Below, in pieces: positions 11,122-24,941 of a DNA stretch of 29,060 bases (within the stretch, counting starts at the first letter, position 1; each line of letters begins with the position of its first letter). The stretch spans positions 1 to 29,060 of the forward strand of contig JAYMTL010000183.1 of the NCBI GenBank assembly GCA_036897445.1. The letters run 5' to 3'. This stretch comes from Pelargonium tetragonum. Its lineage: Eukaryota > Streptophyta > Magnoliopsida > Geraniales > Geraniaceae. The notes beneath the pieces are model-generated. The model was not told where the DNA came from, searched no databases, and saw only the letters and a program-made list of their open reading frames with translations. Made by a program: the position numbers and the translations under genes.

Positions 11122-14100
11122 AAGGCTCCTTTCTATGTTCTATGGAATTCCCTTTCTAAGTCTTTTTTATAAAGTAGTTAAGACGACTTGAACCTCTGAC
11201 ATTTCCTATTAATTTGCTCTGCTTGATTATTCCTGTCATTCATCCAGATAGGAGCGCGTACTATTTAATTTATTCTATAACTGGCTAAGGCTAGGGGCAG
11301 CTTATAGAGATATTTCAATTTTCTTTCTATCTAAGGTTTTTTACCTAACTCGTGTACATATAAAGGTAGGATTTTGCTTTACTCGAAGGCTTAAAAAATG
11401 AAAGTTGGTTAGGAGAAGCTAGACTAAAATAAGATCTGTAAACCCATTGATAAAAAAAGAGTCTTTATCGTAATAAAAGTTTCTAGAATATACATATATA
11501 GTACCGGATCCCCTTTTTTCTTAATCCTTGTGTGGGAAGTGCTTAATCTAACTTTTTCTCTTAAACAAGGACATATATAAGTAGAGAGGCTCCTCCGAAA
11601 CTCCAAGTATATTTTTTCCGCCTTTTTCGCGCTGTTATTACTATTGCATTATCCATAGACAGAACTTGAATTTTGAAGCTTTTTTAACTAAAATTTCGAG
11701 TAGGTTAGAGAGTAAGCCCTGTTTGTTACCCTTTCTTGGCCTGGAGTTTTTGCTTATGAAAAAGAGTAACTAACCTCCCCTGCACCAAATAGGGAACAAA
11801 ACAAAAAGGGGGTCTGGCTAGAGTTGTTATAAGGAAACGCCCTTGCAGATATTTTTTATTTACAACTTTTAGTTCTTTTTGGGCCCCTTTCTGGTTGGTT
11901 TAGGGAATAACCCCGCGAAATACTCCACGCGCGTTTTGTTAAGAAAATAACTACTAGAGAAAGTTACGGGGTAGGTTACTTTTCTTGTAATATGAGCATT
12001 TTCCGGTTGAGGATAGAAATTTACAATAAGTAGGAAATGCTAAGGCCTCCCTTTTTGAGAGTGTACAATTCATTAACTTTACTTTTTAGTTTTTTCATGT
12101 AAGAAGGTATACAGCTACTGGGTTATACTTAGTATCTTGTATAAGTTAGGATAGGCGAAAAAGGCCTCTTTATAGTCTACCTTGCACTTTCCACTAGAAT
12201 CCTTGCAAAAATCTTGTTAAGGGAAACCTTGACTTCTTGTACTGAGAATACCTAAAATTATACCTCGTAGAGTTTTTATACGAGATAGCTTCCGCCACCT
12301 TCCGCAACACATTGCTTCGTCTTCAAGAATACCCCTCTTTATTTCATTTTACTGTGATTAAAGAAAGCGTATTTTTACAAAATTCAAGAATAGTTATAAC
12401 AAGGGGTAGTTTATTATTGAACCCTTTTCGAGCCGCTTATATCAAAGCTTTTTTAAGGATATTAAGAGCTATTCTTTATACTTTTTGGTGAGAGCTCTTA
12501 TCTTAATAAGATTTGAACTTCATTTTTTACACTTTAATGCGTCTAAGTGTATTCAGAAGATAGTCGCTAGTCTGTATTTATACAGGATAGGTTTTTTATT
12601 GTGTGCCTAAAGAGGAGTATCCTCTAAAGTACCCTGTACAAAACCTAAAATTTACAACCCTTTTGTAGAATTTAAGGGAAACCCCTTTAGGATAAGTTTG
12701 ATCTCTGGGGCTTGAAGTATATCTCACAATAAAAAGTAGATTTAGTTTTAGGTTATTAAAGCGACAAAGATTAGAGGTAACGTAAAGTCAAATTCTGTAT
12801 GGGTAAGTTTGATATTATCTACGTTGATTGAAAGCATAAAGTTATAACGGGTAAGTTTGGGGTGCCCAGAGAGTACACCTAACGCCCCCCCCTTTAGCTG
12901 CTAGCATTTTTAGTGAAATCCCGGGAAGGTAAGAAAGCAGTTAGCTGCATAACTAAATAACTAATGCACAAAGTCCTACACCGTAAAGGAGCTTAAACTG
13001 ATATGCAGTCCACGGAAGAGGTCTAATAAAGAAGACTTTACTAATTTTTATAGTTGGCCTGTAGACTCTTAAAAAAGAATTTCCAGTCTTAGGGCTTACT
13101 TTACTAGAGAAAGCAGTGCTAAGGAGATAATAAGAAATTTCTGTCTTAAGTATAGGATTCCCTGAAAGTAACTGCCAAAAAGCTTTTTTAATGTAAAGTA
13201 AAGGTATCGCTCCCGTTTAGAATAGAGTTTTTAATATTAAATTTAGAATTTATAGTTATTGGAAAGGTGGTTTTTGCTGACCCTCGAAATTTTCCTGCTT
13301 GTAAAGATAACAGCACAGGGTACTCTTTTGAATTTTAGAGATTCCAGTAATTTTAACCTTTTACAGAAAGCAAGGGCTCAACTGACTTGCAAATTTAGTA
13401 AAGCTAAAGTAGACCACCAAAATAACTAATTACTAACGACAGCTATATCTTGAACTCTAAGCCCCTATATTTTAAAAACGGTTTATCAAGCACCCTTTTT
13501 ACAAGGAATCGGGGAAGTTCTAATTTAATAAGAAAGTAAGAAAGACCCTAGAGTTTCTTTTACTTTAAATAGGAATAAAAAAAGCCACTTTTTTATAAGA
13601 CAATTTATAAGGTTTAATGGGACGAATTCTTTTTAGAGTCACTTTTTGTTCTACTAAGCTAGCAATAATTGAAATTTATAACAAGGATTTTTAAGAATTC
13701 TACACAGCTTTTAAAGGTTACCTATATAACCCTCATTTTGAGAGTAGTAAAAGGCCCCGAGAACTTCATTACTAAACGGGCAAGAAGTTGTTATCTTAAT
13801 AAGAAGAACAAAGTTTGATTTTGAAAAGCTATGCCGAAAGAGGCGCTATTTAAAGATATGGTTACTTTTGAACACCCGGCGGAAAGGCGAGTAATAAGAA
13901 AAGCTAGATTATAGATAATAATTTCACTCTAACTAAAGAAAGTATAAAGAAAGATTAAGGTTTAGGCTCTACAAGAAAGAAATTTTAGATTTAATATCTT
14001 GACGGGGTTAACCCTCTCATTTTCGGATTCCACCGCCAAAGCTAATAAAAAAATATAGGATTTAGGATTTAGTAAGGGTTTTACAAAGACTTTAAAAATG

Positions 14101-15772
14101 AAATGACTACAAAGTTTTCAGACTGAAGTATAGCCTTTATATAAACTTTGTTTTGTTCTCAAAAAAAAAAGAGTTATGTCACAGAAAGAATCAGAATTAA
14201 ATAGCATCATATCCAAAAAGGGTTGGCGTTGTCGAGTCAAATAAAAATACACTATACACTAAATATATTACATCACTCAAGCTGTGGCTAAAAGGGACCT
14301 TATCGCCGAGTCCTCTACTTAAATTAAAAAGATAGATATACCTGTATAAATGTCTGAAACTAAAAAGAAGCTACTTATAATGACAACCAAGACTTTACCC
14401 TATAGAAATAGACTTTTAACCGCCTCATAATGACAAGGAATTCTCTCTCAAAAGAAAGTTAGTTGATTGCATAAGATAAATATGAAATTTAGGGAAGCTT
14501 TAAAAATGTTAAGTTTCTTACCGCTTACAAAGCAGTGCTGGTACTTTATCTGTAAACTGTAAAACCACGGGGAACCCCTTTCTTAAGATTATCTACTTGT
14601 TTACCACTTGACTCGGAAACCCTAAAATAAGCATAAAATGAACTGCAGTATTAGTATTGGGTACGCTTTCCTATTTCATTTCAGTTCCTTTGTAGGTAGA
14701 GTATTCCCCTAAAGTAAGTTATAGAGCTTAGATATGTAGTAGTTTAGTACAGGCAGGTTAAACTAGTACTGCCTCTCAAAGTGCAGCTTTTACAAAGAGT
14801 TTAAATGAACGACATTTTTATTGGAATATCCTAAGAAGGAAACACTTTTGGTTTAGTTTCTTTTTTAAGTAATATTCATATCTAGGCCGAAAACTTTTAC
14901 TCAGTCTTACATATATTAAGTATAAGGATACCTTACTATTAACTAATAACTAAAGAGAAAGTTCCGCCCCTTTTTTCGCCCTAGTCTTGTGGATTCCCCT
15001 ATGAATGAAATTCAAGCTTTACTCTAGTATATATTTAGTTGCTCTAATTCGTATAAGAAAAGTTCCTTGCAGTAAACTAAGGTAAGAGGATTTTTCTATA
15101 GTACAAAAAAGAGTCCTTTATATATACAACTCCAAAAAAAATATAGAAGCTAGAATCGGGCTAATCAGACACAGTTAAGAGTTCATCAAGAGCACCCATT
15201 TGAACCAAGGCAAAGCCATAATAAAAGGAATTGCGAAAAAGCATAATCTGTATTAAATTCTTAAATTCTAAGAGATTCTTATACTTTTACTCATGGGAGC
15301 TTACTACCTGGGCTTTGAACCCGAATATTAAGAAATTTCCTATCTCTATCTATATGCTATATGGTAAGGCTTAGCTCAGAATCCAAAGTTTTATTAGAAA
15401 GAAAAGAAGATATCAAAAGAGCAGACCTCTATTCACTTATTAAGTATTTCAGTCAGAAAATCTTAATATCTTGGCATATACATTCACTTTTGTCGGAACT
15501 TACTTAATTCTTAATTTAAAAGTCATACTATCTTTATTCCTCAGGTTCAGCTCGTAGCAGAATCAATAAAACAATGGTGGAATTTTTACAGCCCCGATGT
15601 GTAATACTTAGTTTTCTTCACCCGGGCCTTTATAGTTAGCCTTCTTGTGAATGTTTGGTGAACTTGAAATAAGGATTAATTGCACACTCAGTATCATAAA
15701 AAGAAGGTTATACCCGGCGGATCTTACTCCCCCAAAACAAAAATCTAGGAACAGGAGCTTTGGCTGGGACCC

Positions 15773-15821
15773 CTCAAAACTACTACTTTTTTAAAGGGAA
15801 TTCCCTTTTTATAGTTTTGAG
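15773..15821 (+). repeat. Nested inverted repeat
   Basis: The outer arms CTCAAAACTA (15773-15782) and TAGTTTTGAG (15812-15821) pair perfectly over 10 bp. Between them lies a perfect 16-nt palindrome, AAAGGGAATTCCCTTT (15793-15808). Each part alone is near chance for this window. The nesting is what makes it notable. No T-run follows, so I do not call a terminator. Confidence 0.5.
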
Positions 15822-16227
15822 TAATAAAGAGCTAGCAAACAGGTAGGGGGCTGTGTTTATAGGATTCCTATCTAAGTCTTTCTATTTTTCGCCTTATACT
15901 GAACCTAAGGGTGCCCACTCTCATCTGGTAAGTTGATTTTTGTTTATAGAGTACATCTGTCTTAGTTATACTCTTTAATTTTAATAAAGGATATGGAAAA
16001 AAATCTCAAAGGGGCTCCGGAGTATCTTTCTCTCATTTTTGAGGACTCTCCCGGAAGATTTTAATTAATATAGTCAAGTAACACAAAAAAGAAGCTTTTT
16101 TATCTTTATAAGGCTACTCTTACTTTTTTGTTTTTGGGGGATTGATGAGTACAAAGTTACTGTACGGGCAGTCCCAGGTCTTGCTAATTAAGCCGAGAAG
16201 TTCTATGGTTGCTCATTATAGGGCCCC

Positions 16228-16251
16228 GTTAAGAGAGTAAACTCTCTTAAC
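16228..16251 (+). repeat. Perfect 10-bp hairpin with 4-nt loop
   Basis: GTTAAGAGAG and CTCTCTTAAC flank the loop TAAA without mismatch. It would be a stable stem-loop in RNA or single-stranded DNA. There is no T-tract behind it and no gene in front, so a terminator role is not supported. Confidence 0.55.
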
Positions 16252-17483
16252 CTTTGTGTGCGCTTTTTTACTGAATAAGAACTCCGTAATATTTACACTT
16301 TCTACTTAGAAAAATTTAGTTAGGAGCCCCTTTTGAACGAAACTCTGCATCTCACATTATCCAGAGATTGAGTCTTTTCCGGACCTACCGGATTTCCTAT
16401 ATATCTCAAAAGTCGTAGAAAACCTAAGATTTTTGCGAACTATAAAAGACCAGAATATTATTAAACTTTTTTCTCTATTTATATTATATGCTATATGCAA
16501 TAAAAATAGAGGAAAGCTCGGGCTCCTTTATAAACTCTTACAGGAGTCTCTCCCACCTTGGTGAAACACATGCTATATTATTTTACTACCGTAATGCGTC
16601 TAAGCAACTTACCCTAATACAGGAATACCCGACACAGAGGAGAGTCCCATGTTGGGGGTCGATTTAAATATTGAAATTTCTTTTCTAGGGGTCCCCTTTT
16701 ACTTATTTGTAATTATTAACGACTCAATTTTTAAAGAAAAGAACGGATAATTTTATGCTTCCACTCCTATGTATAAAGTATTCCACTTTGACCGATAGCC
16801 CAGAATTTACACACCAAGCTCTCTCCTACAGGAATCAGGAATTGGCAACTCCTAGATAGAGAAAAGCATACTTAAATTTGACAAAAGGATCACTTTCACT
16901 CAATTAGAAATTTCATGAAAGCTTTCTGGCTAGCACTCCCTTACTATTTTAGTTCTTGGAATTGCATTTATGACTCACCTCGAAAAGAAGAAGTCAAGTG
17001 GAAATCAGATGGTTTCTCTTTTTCTTATCCTTGAAACCCCTATATAAAATAAACTAACAAAAGTAAACTTTTCCTAGCCAGTTGTACTTAACTTGTACGA
17101 GAAGCTAGAAATGCCTGTGTGGATTCTATCTTTCTTTTACCTCCCTAAAAAAGTAACTGTAAAACTTAGATTTTTAATATTTCACTGGTATAATGAATTC
17201 CTGAAAGGGTATGAGCCCCCGTTCATAGAAAAACCCTCTAGGGACCCTTATTTCTTTTATTAAACTATTTGAAATTTGGTGTCCATACCCAAGCAAATCC
17301 GTAAGTGACTTTGTGGAAATTTAGCAATAAAATGGCTTAAAAACCTCAGTTTTGTATTCTTGAACAGAAAGATAGACAAACTTTAATTATTATGTTACCG
17401 AGAAAGCTTAGGGTTATACATAAGCCCCTTTTTCGTGGGTTTCTATTTGAGAAGGAGCAGCCTGCGCACGCCGAACAAGACAA

Positions 17484-17505
17484 TATAGGATTCGAACCCT
17501 TGTTA
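17484..17505 (-). other. Isolated tRNA T-arm-like sequence (reverse strand)
   Basis: On the reverse strand AAGGG, loop TTCGAAT, then CCTAT gives a T-arm with two G-C pairs, one G.U, one mismatch and one A-T. No D-arm or anticodon stem is found at the expected distance upstream on that strand, and the acceptor is not paired. It is a possible tRNA fragment. Confidence 0.2.
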
Positions 17506-18464
17506 TTCTTGTTTTTTAGCTCTCAAATAGGTAGTGTTGCCCATAAATAAATATGTAACTTGTGAAGTATGTACCCTTGTCTAATTTGCTGCTAGATTTT
17601 ACATTCATTAGTAAAAATTAGAAAAAACCCTAGCAAAGCGCAGCTTTAAGCTCTTATAAATGTATTTAAGGCAGACCCAATTCTATTTTACAATTCATTT
17701 TAAAACTAAAAATTTTAGCCCAGTACATGTCTCTTTTAAGTTTTGTTTTCCTACTCCTCTAATTCTCATATGCAGGTTAAGATTTTACCTTGCGAAAGGA
17801 AAAGACTCTAAAATCAAGTGCCAGGCTAAAGCTATAAACTTCTTACTATCTAGCGAAAATAACTAAGTTTAAAGTTCCCTAATATTCCACCCAAAGTATA
17901 AAACCGAAACCCAGAATATAGGGACTACTTGTATTTCTTAAGCTTTGAGTACCTCAATGACGAAAAGTACTGATTTTTCTTCAACATCATGTTATAGAAA
18001 TTGCAGCGTCCTTTCATTTTTGTATAACAAAATTTCGAGCAAGAAATCCCTAGGTTAAAAAGGCTCTTGCGTGTTAAAAGTCCATTGGGTTCAAATCTTA
18101 TAAGGTTCTAGAATTTAAGGAATACCTAAAAAAGATCCATAAAGTTATACAAGAAGTCCCATAGCTCTATATTCTCCTACGCTTTAATAACTCTTATAAT
18201 TAGTCGAGTCATTTTCTATTGTAAAGACTAAAATAAGGGTCTTGTCTATAAGGTGTTTGGCAAAGCTATAAATCCAGCTAGTAAAGTAAATAAGTTAGTA
18301 TTAACCAAGGGATACCCCTGAAAGAAAAATATACTGATATTAACGAATTAGAAACAAGCTTTTTGTAAGCATCGATGATTATTATCTTATTACAAGTTCC
18401 GAATAAATAGAATATGTCTTGGGGAGGAAACAGAGTCTAAGAGTAAATCCTCGAGGGGCTTAAA

Positions 18465-18510
18465 GAGTCAGTCTATTTAACTACTCTACCAACTGTATTA
18501 TATCCCGTTT
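18465..18510 (-). other. Isolated tRNA D-arm-like sequence (reverse strand)
   Basis: On the reverse strand a GGGATAT-like acceptor is followed by AATAC, then AGTTGGTAGA, then GTA. This is the order and spacing of a tRNA 5' end: 7-nt acceptor, two linker bases, a 3-bp D-stem TAC/GTA and a 10-nt loop. No T-arm follows at the right distance, so at best this is the 5' half of a dead tRNA. Confidence 0.2.
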
Positions 18511-20962
18511 ACAAAAAGTAGGGACTTGAGAATTGATACTCATTCCCGAAAAGTTGCATACAGGAAAAAGTGACTCATATAAAATAAAAGTGTAGCCAAG
18601 CGAACTCATGAAATTGCGATTTTAGAATAGTGAGTCATCTTGTGAAAAAGTCTTGCTTTTAAGAGGTCTCTTCCTTAAGTTAAAAGGAAACCGGGTTGTT
18701 TATATTTTATATTATAGGAGGTGTGTCCAGTAGGATCCCCGCAGCTCGTTTTTTCTAGGGCGCGTCTTATACTTGTGAGTTAGGGGCATCTTCCAGGTTA
18801 CTCAGAGTTAAGTTTTAAATGACTCTTGTAGTAAATACACTTTAGAGGGCCCCCTTTAATTAAAATTTCCCTAGAAAGTTTAGGGTTTAAACAGTATAAT
18901 GGTAAAAAGAGATTTGTCTAAAAATTTTTAATAAAAAGATACCTAAAACACCGCCCTACCCACGAGGAGCCCCGCGATTTTGACTGCAGAAAGTACTAGG
19001 ATAAATTAGGAACCCTTTACTAGTATAACTGCTTGTGGAATACTTCAACTACAAAAACTAATCTTGCTTGTCAATTCCTGAAGCGAGAAGTCTCGTAATA
19101 ACATAACTCCAAGATCCCTTTGAATCCTAATGACTCCTGTTTTTTTAAAAGAAGTCTTCTTCTTGAGAATTGCAGTTACTTGAATAAAAGGTAGAACGCT
19201 AGTAATCCGTGCGAATGCCCAAAGAGTTAAAACAAAGTAATCGATCGTTTCCTCCACTCAAGAAAATTCTAAATAGAAGGCGGGTCTAGTTCCAGAGATT
19301 CTTATAGGCTGTAGAGGCTTCTGTAGAAAGACTTGTATACTAAACTCTTTTGGAGTACAGAGAAGTATATAATTCGATTAGGTTTTGTCCAAGGTCCGCA
19401 TGAGATCTTTATGGGGCCTCATAAAATTGAAGTACAATAGTATACGTGAATATGTTACGGCGGGTTTCCTTTACTTGTGGGGTAGACTGACGGACTTCTT
19501 TTTCCTTTTAGGGCTAAGATTTGTTACTAAGGAGTTCCTGACAATTGAATTTCTAACTTGGGATAAAACGCCGGCTTCTAAAAAAGAATAAGTCCTATAA
19601 ATATAGAATAACAGGGGATAAAAACCAAGCTAGATTTATTTAATAAAAGGGGTAAGTTACCGCAGGCAGTATATAGACTCTCTTTCTTTTACACTGGCAC
19701 TTCTTTTGGGTTGTCTTAGTTTCGATTGAATAGGGATTTGACTTGCTTAGGAAAAAGAGCTAAAGATTTGATTCTATAAAGTAAGAGTTTAATAACCCGG
19801 AATGAGTGTGCTAGGCCTGTCTTTATTGTCCATATGGCATAACTGTGTAAGTAGCAAGGGTTTCTTTATAAAGTTCCTCGATCGAAATGTAGTAATATCC
19901 GTGTTTCAATAATTGTATAGCACAAGAATCCCCTCAAATCTTTGTCTAATGGTGTAGACTTTCAAGGATAAGTTTGTTAAATGAGAAATCCTTTGGTTTC
20001 CCTGCTTTGAATTTTCAAATCTTTTCTATTCTTATTTTTTTAATTAAAACTCCAGCTAGTTTAAAAGTCTTTTTATTATAGGAACTCCTTTTTAATTGAA
20101 AGATAATTTAAAGAATAGCTGCTGTATTTGCTGATAGATATAGTTTTGAACCTTTACCACCGAAAGTGGAGTATCCTTGTATTAACAGAATTTTTAGAAG
20201 AATTTATATTGTATATAAAGGGAAGGCTAGAAAAGATAAGGCTCTGTAATACTATTAGCTGAGTTCCTAGTTAAAATAGGGTGGATTTAAGAGGTATCGA
20301 GGGTGAAATTAGCCGGCCACATTAGACCTTAGTTTTTCTTAGAGCCTAGATAAGTAATAAATAGAGGGCTGACGGATTCCCCTTGTAGTAATATATAATA
20401 GAAAAGCTAGAGCATTAACACGGAGTTAGTAGTTTCCTTTAGTATAAAGATTATCCTGAAAGGTTAGGTTTTGAATAGTACTAAAAAAGAAGGCTTACTA
20501 TTATAATAGAATTACAGAGTTATTACTAAGAAAAAGAGAAATCGTTGAAGCAACAAGAAATTCCATTAAAGTACAGGAGAGTCTATACAGGCACTTGTAT
20601 CCCTTAGCAAAGCTCCCAGTTTTGCTACATCGAAGCTAAAAGCTAATTCTAAGTAAGGGGTTCCCGCAAGTAAAAGTGGGATAATATCACTTATATTTTT
20701 TTAAGTCTTTTCTATTTGTTGTCTTGTCGTTTAGTTCCTCATCCTCGGATCCAATATGGGACATTGCTTTTAGAAAGATTAGAGAATGCTTTCTCATAGA
20801 GGGGAGGTTCCGTAAGTAAAAGGGAATTACATATGCTAAATTCTTTATTGTCGTAGAGAAATCGGCCTAAAACTTAACTTTTTATTACAACGTTTTTATA
20901 TTACTAATGCATCTCACACCACTAAAGGACCTCTAAACTCTTAGATCCGTTGACGTACTTCC

Positions 20963-20985
20963 TATAGGAATAGATCGTTCCTATA
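20963..20985 (+). repeat. Perfect 8-bp hairpin
   Basis: TATAGGAA and TTCCTATA pair across TAGATCG. The size is within chance expectation, and no function is suggested by context. Confidence 0.35.
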
Positions 20986-21444
20986 TAGAAAAAGAGGGGG
21001 GCACCCAAGAAAAGGGCACTCTTTTCGAATTAGGCTCACTCGGAGTCTCTTTTTAACGTATAAACGCTATGAGGAGCTCTTACAAGTATAATTAAATAAG
21101 GTAAGAGGGAGTAAATATAACAACGAAAAGTAAGGGAAGTCCTGCTTTATAAGTAATAGATAAAGTCAGTGGCAGCTGTGACTCAAAACGGGATACAGCA
21201 TTGGAACTAAAGGAGCCTAAAAATCTTATGCGTATCCGTGTTCAAAAACTCCCTTGTTAAACTAAAGGGAAACAAAAACTTTTTTATATAAGTACCAAGG
21301 TATTATCATAATATTTATAAAACTGCGTAGACCTAGTCCTTAATATAGCCAAAACTTCCCGACACAAAGGGGGTAAAAAGAAAATAGAAACGGAAAGTGT
21401 GAAAGGTGGAATCGTATAGCAAAAGTTCCTAACTCGGGTTATAG

Positions 21445-21454
21445 CGCATTACCT
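21445..21454 (+). repeat. Isolated core of the 19-bp repeat family
   Basis: CGCATTACCT, the ten central-right bases of the 19-bp repeat, occurs here alone. It is also found at 28266, 28703 and 28742. A specific 10-mer with five G/C is not expected even once by chance at this composition, yet this copy shares nothing else with the family. Confidence 0.25.
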
Positions 21455-24242
21455 ATAAAAAACCCACGTCTAAGTATCTTAAACTTTTTATAAGCAAGTA
21501 AATGAGAGTAGGAACTTGGTAACAGAAAGTGCGCTGTACTGTTGTAGCACAAGGGATCCCCCGTCATACTTAGGAAATAAGCGTTCTGTTCAATTAATGA
21601 TGGCTTGTTTTTTCGAGAAAGTCACTACATGTTTCAGAGAATACACGCGTATCTGTAATGCCGTTACCATTTCCGCGCAACCTATAAGAAAAGAAAGGCC
21701 TTATTCCTAAATTATTCCGCCCGGTGCCTGCTTTACTGTTCTCAAAGGGGTTTTTAAAACTCATTTTGAAAGGCACTAGCTAGTAAACTTCCATTATTGT
21801 TAAGTTACAAGAAATAAAAATAGAATACCCCTTTGTGTCTACAAAAAAGCACTCGGATTTGTTTTTCATTTTACTAGATAAAGAACCCTTGCTTTTATTT
21901 ACTTTGTATGCAGAGGTTTCCTTTTTTTATAAGCCTAAAGCGCCAAAAGTAACAAAAATTACGAATAGGAAAAGGACTATCCCGAGTTTTATACTCCAAA
22001 TCTCTCTAAAAACCCAGAATTCAATACTTTTTTTTTAGAATTAATGAGATAAGACACTACTACCAGGAGAAGGTAAAGACTTTCTAGCTTAACCATTAAT
22101 TTGTAAAGAACATCGCTTTAGCTCGTAAAAATTTTTTTGTTCTTACTGATACTGCATTTACCCGCTGCTCTAGGAAACTTCCTATTGAAATCTAAAAAGA
22201 CATGCCTAAAAGCTTTAAACATTGTATTACTGCACAGAGGAAAAGACTCCTAATTTATAAATTGCCTTGGAAACTCCTAGAATCTTCTGGTAGAAAAAAG
22301 ACACAGTAAAGCCTTTGAGTTAATATGCTAACGGATCCTCAAGACTTTTGGTACCCCCTTCCTTAGGCAGGAGACCCCTCCTAAGACGACTCTCTGCAAT
22401 AAAAAAGAGTTGGGCCTTTCCTAATCATAAAACCAGGCTCAGGCCTTCCAGTACAGGTATCCCAGTGCTTTCGTATCTACCTAAAGGAATAGCACAAAAA
22501 GATAAAATTTCTCACATCTATATTTAGAGTCTGGATACTAGAAATTCCATGAATTATTTATTAGCAGGACCCCTCAGTCATATACCACCCAGCTAGACTT
22601 TCTTTATAGAATAGTTTATACGAATAGTGAATAAGAAAAAGCAAAGGATTCGTTTAGACTAGTCCCGCTTTATTGAGTTTTGACTCTCTACTATAGAAGT
22701 ACTCGTAATTGACTCATACTAACAGAAGGCGAAAGCTCCTTCTACTATATAGATATAAAAAACGGGCTCCCCTCTTATCAAATAAAAGCAGAAATCGAGA
22801 GTATAGAAATACAAGCAAAACCTGGAACCCTTTATTCAAAGTCAAAGATATCTTGAATTTAAGTTATTATACTAGCAAATACAATGACCTGGTAAATTTT
22901 TTGTTCTCCTAAAAACCTTATAAAAGGACTCCTCCATAAATTTGGCGAAATCGCTTTACTGCGACGCTAGGAAATTCGTTGAGAGTTTAAACTTTCTGCT
23001 TTCTGGCAGAAACCCTTATTCTGTGCCTTGAATCTCACTTTTTATCCGAATAAAAAGAGAAATTTTAGATTAGCTTTATATGACTGCACTTGAACCCTTG
23101 GATATTTCTTTTACTTCATTGTGCTTTGCATGTCAGTCGCCTAGGCCTTATTCTGAAAGTAGGTAGAAGCCCTTATCCTATTCACCAGTATATTTCTTTT
23201 TTTCTATTTAATAAGCAATTCTGATTTCTAAAAGGGGCGCGCTTTATAACTCGGTTTCCCACGAAAATACTATTCAAATGAATTGTCAGTTATAGATTTT
23301 TTTAATTAGGCAGAAATTTACCGAAGAAACTAAAAATTTTATAAGGGCCTAGTTCACAAGTCTAAATTACCCCCGCGGTTAGGCGCCCATAGCTAAGACT
23401 TAAACTAAAGGACCTAAGATAAAAGATATAAAGTACAACTTCTTCTCAAAGCATAAAAATTCCTAGATAGATTGAGTTATGTTAGGCTTTTTAAAGTTTT
23501 CTTTCTTTATATTGTAGTAAAATCAATAAACAGGAAGTAGAGTTAACTAAGAGCTTTTTAGACTAGGCACAGCCCCTAGAGTTGGGAAATAGATATATAA
23601 AGTAAAACGGGGTGTTATAAATAATGAAATCCTTCAAAAAGGCTCTTAGCTCTCGCTTTAGGTTAGGAAAGGATTTTCTTAATACTTCGGTACAATTCAT
23701 TTTTTTTTAGAAGTTAAATAAAGACCCATAAAATACTTAAAAAGTCCTCCTTATTTCCTTGTTAACGTTGCTTCCCCAAATTTAATACGCACTTGACTAA
23801 ATCTAAGCTATAATTTCTTTGTATACATAGGAGTTATTATTTACATGAATCATGAATATAGGATACCTATATTATTAGCTCTCTGTCAAGGGTTTCAGAT
23901 ATAAGGAATTTCTTCCAATCACTATAAGAAGTTGGGAATAAGTTTATTTCCCAGAGTAGTTGCTGTTACGATCCGCAGATAATGTAATCAATTAAGTTTT
24001 CAAGTTGGTAGGTTTATATAATTTTAATGTGTATGCTATTAAACAAATAATTACAAATACCGGACACTAGATATAATACACGCCAAAGCTTTTGGTTCTC
24101 AATTAAAGCGAATATCCCTCTTCATTATATTTTTACTGACCCTTGTGTCTTGTACCAGATAAACTTTAAAGAAAGTATTAAGGAAAGATGAACCCCTGTT
24201 TTGGTACTATTACCGAAGTTAGACAAAATTTTTAATAAATGC

Positions 24243-24264
24243 ATTCACTATAGATTCACTATAG
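24243..24264 (+). repeat. Tandem duplication of 11 bp
   Basis: ATTCACTATAG occurs twice head to tail, identical, plus one base of a third copy. It is the same kind of small perfect duplication as at 6236, 10226 and 28427. Confidence 0.8.
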
Positions 24265-24893
24265 AATAGATATTAATTAAACAATGCTTTATTTAGAGCA
24301 GTTTAGTAGGGCTTAACTTAATATATTCAGAATTAGCGGACTAGAAGCGTACACGATACATAATATAATTTAGGATTTCTTGTTTGAGTCTTTAATTTAA
24401 TAATATTCATATGAAAAGGAAAGACATTTTACTAGACAGGGCCGCTTTTGACACTTTTTAGGATTGTCAATTTACTACCATTTGATGCCCTAGCTTTATC
24501 TCCCTTAGTAGCTAAGTATATTACCTTTCTTCTAGCACTCCCTGCTATATTACCACGGTTTAATTCTTATCACACTTTATTATTAAATAATTTTAGCCAG
24601 TAATATAGAAATATACATGATTCTGGAAGTTAGAATCGAAGGAGTGCCAGGCCTTGCGGTACGCAGCTGGAGTAAAAGTAGGACTATAAGAAGAGGTATT
24701 AAGTCCCTGAACTGTTCAATTCTGGAAATGTTAGGGATATCCATTTCGAGGTAGTTTGTCTTGGTGGAGCACTTAGTCGTTAATTTAATCAAGAGATTAC
24801 CAGGTTAGGATCAATTTTTATGAACAGCAAAGAATTTCAGGAATTTATTGCTTGCCTTTCTTTGCTCTTAATAGCAAGTGGCGAACTCAAAGC

Positions 24894-24941
24894 TATATAC
24901 ATATATTCAGGATATACTATCTTTTATTATATGTATCTATA
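24894..24941 (+). repeat. A+T-rich imperfect hairpin
   Basis: ATACATATA (24897-24905) pairs over 9 bp with TATATGTAT (24928-24936). Three more pairs form after a 2-nt bulge. The arms are almost pure A+T, so chance is a good explanation. Confidence 0.3.

Noticed and set aside
19385-19591. 68-codon open frame starting on TTG, mid-length and hydrophobic
   Set aside because: No ATG start at the listed beginning, no recognisable motif, and length within chance for this composition. The same holds for the frames near 10514, 11424, 19045, 21516, 21835, 22709, 24583 and 26507.
16785-19620. Short strings resembling rRNA, such as GACCGATAGC near 16789 and ATAACAGGGGATA near 19610
   Set aside because: Agreement ends after about ten bases, and none of the long universal rRNA blocks is present nearby.
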